From NCBI RefSeq assembly GCF_900108335.1, contig NZ_FNVT01000009.1:363115-427114 (forward strand): DNA of 64,000 bases, in the 5' to 3' direction. Position numbers and translations under genes: made by a program. Every line of letters begins with the position of its first letter. The stretch's first letter is position 1. Shown in pieces: positions 57,927-64,000 of the stretch. The notes under the pieces were generated by a model, which had not been told where the DNA came from, did not search any database, and saw nothing but the letters and a program-made list of their open reading frames with translations. The stretch is from Nonomuraea solani (GTDB lineage Bacteria > Actinomycetota > Actinomycetes > Streptosporangiales > Streptosporangiaceae).

Positions 57927-58619
57927 TCAGCTCGTGACCAGCGTGAGCCCGAAGGCCGACAGGGCTTCCTGGAGCGGCTGGAAGTACGTGATGCCGCGGG
58001 TGACGCAGGACGCGCCGGAGGCGCCGGAGGTTAGGCCCTGGGCCTGGTCGCCGGCGAGGAACGGCGCGCCCGATGTGCCCGGCTCGGCGCACACGCTCGT
58101 CCGCACCAGACCGGTGACGGTACCGCCGGGATGGGTGATGGTGGTGTTGCGCTGCTGGACGACGCCGCACCGCCAGCCGGTGACCGGGCTGCCCTGGCAG
58201 ACCGGCGACCCGATCGGCGCGACCGCCGCGCCGCGCACCGGGCGTTCGACGCCGAGACCGGCGACGACGCCGTGCGGCGTCCAGCCGGGATACAGGGACA
58301 CCCACGCGAAGTCGTCGCCCGGATAGGAGGATGCCTCAAAGACGCCGATCGGGGTGCCGCCGTAGCCGGTCAGGGCGACGTCTCCCCGCTGCCCGCACGA
58401 CCCGGCGGTGACGAACCCGCCGGTGGCGCCGCGCCGTGCGGTGAACCCGACGATGCACCGCCCCTTGTTCCTGACGACGAAGGCGTCACCGCCCCGGATG
58501 ACGCCGGATGCCGCCAAGTTGGGGGCGGCCGGGACGGAAAGGGCCGAGACGGGGGCGGGCGAGACGGTGACGACGAGCACGGCGGCCACCGTCATGGCGG
58601 CCAGGCGGACAGGCTTCAT
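57927..58619 (-). CDS. Secreted streptogrisin-like trypsin homologue lacking the catalytic His
   Basis: A 230-residue exported protein of the chymotrypsin/streptogrisin (S1E) type. GGAGG lies five bases before the ATG at 58619. The signal peptide is VRLAAMTVAAVLVVTVSPAP. The fold landmarks are present: GRCIVGF and TAGSCG (first disulfide), PGDDFAWVS (catalytic Asp), VCAEPGTSGAPF (Ser) and QAQGLTSGASGASC. In active relatives these read TAGHC and GDSGGP; here His is Ser (TCG), Asp before the Ser is Thr, and the final Gly is Ala. There is no clear propeptide. It is probably catalytically dead or strongly altered and may act by binding. Confidence 0.85.
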   Translation of the reverse strand: MKPVRLAAMTVAAVLVVTVSPAPVSALSVPAAPNLAASGVIRGGDAFVVRNKGRCIVGFTARRGATGGFVTAGSCGQRGDVALTGYGGTPIGVFEASSYPGDDFAWVSLYPGWTPHGVVAGLGVERPVRGAAVAPIGSPVCQGSPVTGWRCGVVQQRNTTITHPGGTVTGLVRTSVCAEPGTSGAPFLAGDQAQGLTSGASGASCVTRGITYFQPLQEALSAFGLTLVTS

Positions 58620-58702
58620 GCGGACCTCCGGGGTCAAGCCTGCCGCCACCGTAGACCGCGCTCGCGCTCGGCGGACCTACCGCTGGCCCCCGTGGCGCCG
58701 TG

Positions 58703-59002
58703 TTATGGATGACGGACCAGCCTCCATTCGGCCGCCCTGCTGCGCTGGCGCCAGTATCGGGCGTGGCCGCCCGCGGCAAGGAGTTCGTTGTGGGTTCCGA
58801 CGGCGAAAGCGGATACCGCGCGGGCGATCCCCGGCCGGGACACCGTGCGGCGGAAGCGGTTGCGGTGAGCGCTGTCATAACCGCGGTCGGCGGCGGTGCC
58901 GCGCTGCTGCTCGGCCTGGACGGCGCAGGTGGGGCAGTGGCCGCCGCTGGTGAGCTCGGCGCAGCCGAGGGTGGTGCAGGGGTTGCGCTGTCGGGTGGGC
59001 AT
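58703..59002 (-). pseudogene. Phage-type HNH endonuclease with deleted catalytic core
   Basis: The frame starts at an ATG after GGGAGG: MPTRQRNPCTTLGCAELTSG, then CPTCAVQAEQQRGTAADRGY and DSAHRNRFRRTV. This is the usual N-terminus of actinophage HNH nucleases (Cys pairs, then RGY-x-x-HR-x-RFR). The expected C-x-x-C, His-Asn-His region is absent. The protein jumps to GTHNELLAAGGHARYWRQ, so the active site is lost. A small upstream frame (59031-59220; PAWLRSRLAHRLDADGQPIV) may be a companion phage gene relic. Confidence 0.5.
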
Positions 59003-59447
59003 CGGCCACCTCCCAACGGGCTCGTCGCGATCAGCAGACCCCGCGCTTGGGCGGCGTGGGCCGGTGGCGTCGGCGCGGCCGGCGAGAACGCGCTGCTGGG
59101 CGGCGCTGGGCGGCCGTCTCGGCGCGGGCGTGCGACGGCCACGGCACGATCGGCTGGCCGTCGGCGTCGAGCCGGTGGGCCAGCCTGGACCGCAGCCACG
59201 CCGGCGGCGATGGCCATCGCAGGTGAAGATGTGAGGGTTGATCAGGTGGGCGGCTGCGGGTCACGCTCGATGGGATCGCGTTGATCGTTGCGGCTTTCTT
59301 TGGAAGGATGTCTGCTATGACGTCGAACCGACGAAAGGCGCATGGCGCGTAGACGGCCAGGCCGGGTGCGCGCGAACCCGGCACCCGGGCTCCGCCCGGG
59401 ACAGGGCGGGAAGATTGTTCCTGGGGTCTCCGCGCGTGCGCAGAGCG

Positions 59448-60510
59448 AGGTCACGAACGCTTTTACCGCGCTGCGGTTGCTCCCCGTGGGCGATCGGGAC
59501 AAGGACGCGGAGATTCTCGTCCTGCGTCACCAGATCACCGTCCTTGAACGCCAGCTCGGCGCTGACATTGGAGTGAGATTCGCACCCGAGGATCGGGCCT
59601 TTCTCGCCGCGCACCTGACCTCGCTGCCCCGCCAGGTCCTGCGCCGGCTGCGGCTCCTCGTCCAGCCGGACACCGACCTGCGCCGGCACCGCGATCTGAC
59701 GAAACGACGTCACGCCCGTACCTGCAAGCCGAAGCGGGCCGGCCGCCCGCCCACGGTCCGCTCCATCCGCACTCTCATCCTGCGCCTTTGCTCGGGAAAA
59801 CCCGAGCTGGGGCTACCGGCGGGTCCACGGCGAGCTCACCACGCTGAGTATCAAGGTGGCACCCTCCACGGTATGGGAGATCCTCAAGCAGGCAGGGCAT
59901 GATCCGGCGCCCGAGCGGGCCTCCACCACATGGGGCCGACTTCCTGCGCTCGCAAGCCGACACCCTGCCGGCCTGCGATTTCCTCGAGACCATCACCCTG
60001 AACGGCCAGCGCCAGTACATCCTGGCCGTCATCGAGCACGCCACCAGGCGCATCCGTGTGCTCGGCACCACCGCAAAGTGGGTCGCCCAGGCGATAAAGA
60101 ACCTGGTGATGGACCTGGACGATGCGGGCTGCCGGGCGCGCTTTCTGCTTCGAGATCGGGATGGAAAGTCCCCTGCCCTCATGGACGAGATCCTCGCCGA
60201 GGCCGGCATCAAGACGGTGCTCACCGGCATCCGGATGCCGCGGATGAACTCGATCCTGGAGCGGTGGGTGCAGTCCTGCCGCGATCTCCTCGACCGCTGC
60301 CTCGTATGGAACGAACACCACCTGCGGCACGCCCTACGCGAGCACGAACGCTTCTACAACCAGCACCGCGCCCACCAAGCCCTGGACCAAGCCGCGCCGC
60401 TGCGTTCCGTGCCGGACCCGATCACGGATCCCAGGCGAATCATCAACCTGAACGTACGCCGACGAGACCGGCTCGGCGGCGTCCTCCACGAGGACTCACA
60501 TGCCGCTTGA
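59448..60510 (+). pseudogene. Integrase-core transposase, nearly complete but frameshifted
   Basis: Pieces in order: TNAFTALRLLPVGDRDKDAE, ILVLRHQITVLERQLG, RFAPEDRAFLAAHLTSLPRQ. A shift near 59810 leads to NPSWGYRRVHGELT-like text, then STVWEILKQAGHDPAPERAS. Another shift near 59930 leads to ADFLRSQADTLPACDFLETI (first Asp), ARFLLRDRDGK (second Asp), RMPRMNSILERWVQSC (Glu) and the stop at 60510. With at least two shifts it is inactive, but it is the best reference in this window for the family fragments near 24, 38, 56 and 60.7 kb. Confidence 0.75.
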
Positions 60511-60540
60511 CCTGCATGGATGTAATTTTCGGCAGGCGCA
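60498..60540 (+). repeat. 42-bp IS-end repeat, copy 2
   Basis: This spans the last codons, stop and 3' end of the transposase remnant and matches 38154-38195. Confidence 0.7.
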
Positions 60541-60544
60541 CGGT

Positions 60545-60731
60545 CGGCCCATTCCAGCCGCGGATGAGTCACCTGGCGGCGCAGCACCGCCACCTCATGC
60601 CGCAGCACCGGGATTTCCACGTCTTTGAAGGCATCGTCGCGGGTCAGCAGGACCAGCCGGCCCACCACCCGGACGGAGATCAGATACAACAGGCGGAAGC
60701 ACACGAGGAGCGAAAATAAACCGCAGGTCAA
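60545..60731 (-). pseudogene. Integrase-core transposase, N-terminal fragment (second, opposed copy)
   Basis: The minus frame from 60731 reads LLVCFRLLYLISVRVVGRLV, then KDVEIPVLRHEVAVLRRQVT and HPRLEWADRA, ending abruptly where it meets the end of the plus-strand copy. The same N-terminus appears in shortened form near 24.08 kb. Confidence 0.6.
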
Positions 60732-60773
60732 CCACCATGCACGAGTATTGGCACAGCACAGGCACGGCTCTGG

Positions 60774-63659
60774 CTATCGTTCCGGGTCTCCGCGGGATTT
60801 CAGAGTACGAAGCAGCGGCTCCAATTCCGACTCCCCGCGGTTGAGGATTATGTCGGTCAACTGCTGCTCGAACCATGCGGAGCGAGGATCGAAGCCATGG
60901 CGCCTGAGCGCCGCGCTGTAGGCCGCCGGGATCTCTACGTCAATCGAATTATCGGTGGCGGATGCGATTTGTCCGATAAGAGTCCGCAAACTTTCAGTTA
61001 GGCTGCACCCAAGTTCAACATCGTGGCCCGTTGCCTCGCGGGCAAAGAAGCCGCCCTGCTCAGCGCGCCACCGCAGGAAAACCATCGAATTCCGTGCCTC
61101 TGGGGCGATTGTTGAACCCTCAGCGTGCCACGGGCAGACCTCATTGATGACGTACGTGCACCACACGATAAAGGAACGCGGATCAGCCTCTTGGCTTGAC
61201 CAGCCCCAGTCGATGACACATCCGCATGGGTGTTCAAACGGCGTCCAGTGGATATCGCCCGTGCTGTTAGTGGATTGGGGCCTTTCCTCAGTTTGGCGCA
61301 TGCGTTCGGAGATCGCCGCGAAGGCCTGCTCGATAAGAGGATCGCCAGCCTCATGGGCTCGTCGCGCCCAACTCGTTGCCTCATCGATGTCTCCATGTTC
61401 GAGCAGGTGAAGTGCGAACCGGCCCATCGCGTACGAGGCGCCGCCGACGGCGGCTTTAGCCAGCCATGCCCCTGCACATGCCGTGTCACCGCGGTCGTCG
61501 ATGATGAGGGCGAGGAAGAACATGGCGTCGTGGACCCCGGCGTCGGCGGCCGGTTCAAGCCAGCGAACGGCCTCGTCGTATCTGCCGAGCTCCCACAGCA
61601 TCGCCCCAAGTTGAGCCATGGCCTGGATGTTGCCGAGCCCAGCGGCTTGGTTCAGCCACGTGTAGGCCGTGTCCGACTCGCCCAAGGCGCGATGTACCTC
61701 GCCAAGCCTGGTAGCGGCATCGGCGAAGTTATTGAGATAGGTCTGACGGATCTTTCTTCCCGGCGCGTCTTGGTCGCCGTCACCGGCTAGGAGGTGGGGC
61801 AGGACGTAGGCAGCCTCGGCTTGGGCGTGATCGGCTGCCTTTCGGAACCAATCGCGCGCGCCTTCCAAGTCTCCGTGATTCCGCAGGAATGTTCCTAGAA
61901 AGAGCGAACCATAGCCGTTTGGAGCTTGAGCGGATCGTTCGTACCAGTAACGTGCGGAGTCCAGGTCGTCGTCGTCCTCAAGTTCACTTCCCCAGCCGGC
62001 CATCGCACCAGGATCTCCGGCTTCGGCTCCGCGCCGCAGCCATGACCTCGCGCCATCCAGGTCACCCAGGTCCTTGTGGACGACGGCCAGCATCCCGGCC
62101 GCAGCAACATGTCCAACATCGTGTGCCTTCAGGAACCATGTCCGGGCCGACTCCAGGTCACCCTGATCGTAATGCGCCATGGCGAGGGCGAAGAGGGCAT
62201 CCTCATCCCCAGCATCGGCTACACGCGTCAGAGCAGGGATGACGTACTGCGCGAGGCCGTACATCATCGCTCGCATTCCTACTTGGGCGCAGGCGTCCAA
62301 GTCCGTCTCGGCGACGAGGATGTCCCATGGAGTGTCCGGCACGCGCCTGGCCGTGCTCCACTTTTTGGATTCGTGGTAGACGAGCACGTCTGAGACAGCG
62401 TAGCCATCCAGTTCGCCGACCTTGAGAGCTGATGGAGACATGAGGGCCACCTCGCCGAGTACGGGCCTGCAAGCCCAGCTAATTGCCGAGGCGAACCAGT
62501 CTGGTTCCGCAAGCGCGCGCTGAGCTGGCGTCAGATATTCCTCTGCAAGGTGTTGGAGCAAGCTGGGTGGAATCACGTCAGGGTGGCCGCAGAATCGGGC
62601 CTCCACAGCAGCTGTGATCACTGCCGCTCCCATCGCGTTGCCGGGAGCCGCCCGGCGGCGAAGCAGCTCCGGTGCGCATGCCAACACTGCTGGGGGTGCG
62701 CCGTCGCTAACGGCCGCCGCCTCCTTGACACGTGGATCGACGAGGGCGATCTGGAGAGTTCGGGCAGCTTCCGAGTCTGAGAAACGCTCGGGGAGATCGA
62801 TAAGCTGCGCCAAGCTGAGAACGGCCCGCGCCTCTCCACTCGTGCTCATTATCCCGCTGGCGCTGGCTAGTTCGTGGAAACGTTCATAGTCAGTGGACCA
62901 CAGAGTGCCGATCAAAACGATTGGCTCTTGCGTGTTCCCCAGGAGCCTTCGCACCGTGCCGCTTGAGAGACGCCCGGATTCGAGAAAGCCAGCGAGACGG
63001 TCAAGCCAGATCACACAACGACCGAGCGGGATCCCAGAGTCGATCAAAGAAGCCAGGTCGTCAGGAGACGGCGGCAGGATGAAGCCCCACTCCGGCAGCA
63101 CTGCGCGAATCGCTTCGAAGGCGCTGCGCGTCTTGCCTGCGGTTGCGGCACCGAGCAGGACTGCAAAGCCTCCGCCGCTGCGGGCACCTTCGAGGCACCT
63201 GCGCAATTCTGCATCGATGTCTCGTGGGATGTAGGTCGGGAGTTCAGGCGAGAGCTCTTCGCTGGCCTGCCTCGGGAGTGGTCTCGCAGCATGGATTCCA
63301 AGAACGGCGCGGTTGGTCACGTCGCAGACCCTGGGCAAGGCGTCACCAACGCGCACGAACCAGTCCAGGTAATCGCTGTTCACGGGTTCGCCGCTGGTGC
63401 CGGCTGTGGTGACTGCGTCAATCGCTCCGAGGCGTCGCAGCACTCGCTGCTCGTGTGCCTGTTTCATGGCCAAGAGCCGATCGACTGTCCAGGTCTTCGG
63501 CTGGGAGTCGATGAGTTGGTGATGGTGGCTGCACAGCAGGATGAGGTTATCGCAGCGGTTGCGTTCCTCAGGGGTGAGAGGCGAGACGCCACGGGGTCCG
63601 TTCGGGCTGTCTCCCACGATGTGCGCGATCTCGCCTAGCGAAGCGATCTGATCGACCAC
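60774..63659 (-). CDS. HNH nuclease - STAND-like NTPase - Sel1/TPR protein, 5' end cut by an IS
   Basis: A 961-residue frame. Residues 1-60 are the C-terminal half of an HNH nuclease domain: IAHIVGDSPNGPRG (first His), ERNRCDNLILLCSHHHQLID (Asn and last His). A P-loop LLGAATAGKTR lies at 168-178 and a Walker-B-like CVIWLD at 215-220, with NTPase helices to about 430. Sel1/TPR-like repeats fill about 480-790 (GDLESARTWFLKAHDVGHVA, then AGDPGAMAGWG), and a Cys-containing tail follows. Nuclease-NTPase-repeat layouts are typical of STAND antiviral sensors. The GTG at 63659 is internal to the HNH domain: the frame continues upstream as CRRALTAEPSV before a stop at about 63695, where an IS end begins. 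The true start was therefore removed. Confidence 0.8.
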   Translation of the reverse strand: MVDQIASLGEIAHIVGDSPNGPRGVSPLTPEERNRCDNLILLCSHHHQLIDSQPKTWTVDRLLAMKQAHEQRVLRRLGAIDAVTTAGTSGEPVNSDYLDWFVRVGDALPRVCDVTNRAVLGIHAARPLPRQASEELSPELPTYIPRDIDAELRRCLEGARSGGGFAVLLGAATAGKTRSAFEAIRAVLPEWGFILPPSPDDLASLIDSGIPLGRCVIWLDRLAGFLESGRLSSGTVRRLLGNTQEPIVLIGTLWSTDYERFHELASASGIMSTSGEARAVLSLAQLIDLPERFSDSEAARTLQIALVDPRVKEAAAVSDGAPPAVLACAPELLRRRAAPGNAMGAAVITAAVEARFCGHPDVIPPSLLQHLAEEYLTPAQRALAEPDWFASAISWACRPVLGEVALMSPSALKVGELDGYAVSDVLVYHESKKWSTARRVPDTPWDILVAETDLDACAQVGMRAMMYGLAQYVIPALTRVADAGDEDALFALAMAHYDQGDLESARTWFLKAHDVGHVAAAGMLAVVHKDLGDLDGARSWLRRGAEAGDPGAMAGWGSELEDDDDLDSARYWYERSAQAPNGYGSLFLGTFLRNHGDLEGARDWFRKAADHAQAEAAYVLPHLLAGDGDQDAPGRKIRQTYLNNFADAATRLGEVHRALGESDTAYTWLNQAAGLGNIQAMAQLGAMLWELGRYDEAVRWLEPAADAGVHDAMFFLALIIDDRGDTACAGAWLAKAAVGGASYAMGRFALHLLEHGDIDEATSWARRAHEAGDPLIEQAFAAISERMRQTEERPQSTNSTGDIHWTPFEHPCGCVIDWGWSSQEADPRSFIVWCTYVINEVCPWHAEGSTIAPEARNSMVFLRWRAEQGGFFAREATGHDVELGCSLTESLRTLIGQIASATDNSIDVEIPAAYSAALRRHGFDPRSAWFEQQLTDIILNRGESELEPLLRTLKSRGDPER

Positions 63660-63736
63660 GCTTGGCTCGGCGGTTAGTGCCCGGCGACACGGAAGGTGTC
63701 AAGTCAAATGCGACAGGGAGTGGGCTGGTCTGATCG

Positions 63737-64000
63737 CTAGGCGGCTTCTTCCGGCTGGTTGATATAGGCGACCTGCGGGATCTTGGGGAGCCGGGGCGTG
63801 CGGGTGAACCGGTGGGGGTTGGCCGAGCGGAAGCGTTCGATGGTTTCGGCCCGCTTGTCCTGGATGGCGTGGGCGATGCCCATGTGCACGGTGAACGGGG
63901 TGTGCAGCCCGACTCCCGCGTGATAGTGCTCGTGGTTGTAGTAGCCGAAAAACCGCTGGCAGAAGGCTCGGGCGTCAGCCAGAGAGGCGAACCGGCCGGG
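63737..64000 (-). CDS. IS3-type transposase, C-terminal part, continuing beyond the window
   Basis: An 88-codon frame ends at TAG 63737-63739 and stays open to the window edge: FASLADARAFCQRFFGYYNH, then EHYHAGVGLHTPFTVHMGIA and RFTRTPRLPKIPQVAYINQP. This is the typical C-terminus after the DDE Glu in IS3-group integrases (YNxxRxHxxLGxxTP). The outer end of the IS probably lies near 63695-63700 (TGTCAAGTCAAATGCGACAG), adjoining the cut HNH gene. Confidence 0.75.
   Translation of the reverse strand, partial: PGRFASLADARAFCQRFFGYYNHEHYHAGVGLHTPFTVHMGIAHAIQDKRAETIERFRSANPHRFTRTPRLPKIPQVAYINQPEEAA

Overview
The window is high-GC actinomycete DNA with an accessory character. GTG/ATG starts with AGGAGG-type ribosome sites, actinobacterial families (two-component systems, LAL regulators, DUF1345, DUF2267, DUF6461) and very large secreted YD/RHS proteins point to a filamentous actinobacterium, perhaps of the Streptosporangiaceae (Nonomuraea-like). 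That placement is inference from protein style, not from a marker gene. No rRNA, tRNA or CRISPR array was seen.

Layout. (1) 1-13 kb: an edge-truncated unknown gene, then a two-gene secreted unit, an FG-GAP propeller protein followed by a 3026-residue RHS protein ending in a DNA/RNA non-specific endonuclease domain. A group II intron maturase scrap sits where an immunity gene would be expected. (2) 13-24.5 kb: a HigBA-like toxin-antitoxin pair whose toxin looks frameshifted, then a decayed zone of transposase remnants, an intact OmpR-type two-component system, broken MMPL transporter, FAD monooxygenase and histidine kinase genes, an intact copper type II monooxygenase-like lipoprotein and a NarL-type regulator. 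(3) 24.5-36.2 kb: a tightly packed protein-quality-control island on the minus strand (GSP17M-like protein, dnaK, grpE, dnaJ/cbpA, CbpM-like modulator, clpB, thioredoxin and a truncated reductase), with an hsp20 remnant, a large LuxR-type ATPase regulator, and DUF2267 and DUF1345 proteins. (4) 36-47.6 kb: scattered small secreted or membrane proteins, a WD40-like protein behind a striking palindrome and heptamer array, a 131-bp near-perfect inverted repeat around a small membrane coiled-coil gene, and dispersed degenerate repeats. (5) 47.6-55.8 kb: a second secreted RHS pair on the minus strand. (6) 56-64 kb: IS debris, a trypsin-like protein lacking its catalytic His, a phage-type HNH remnant, and a large HNH-NTPase-Sel1 protein whose 5' end has been cut off by an IS3-type element that runs off the window.

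Functionally, the two RHS systems and the HNH-NTPase protein are conflict or defence type genes. The chaperone operon with thioredoxin and its upstream stress genes forms an accessory proteostasis cassette. A 23-bp identical element precedes both hsp20 and the DUF2267 gene and suggests a shared stress promoter. Much of the rest is the product of repeated IS insertion, inversion and decay. The strongest candidate for an undescribed system is the HNH-NTPase-Sel1 protein at the right end. The inverted-repeat unit at 41.8-42.9 kb and the heptamer array before the WD40 gene are the next most interesting.
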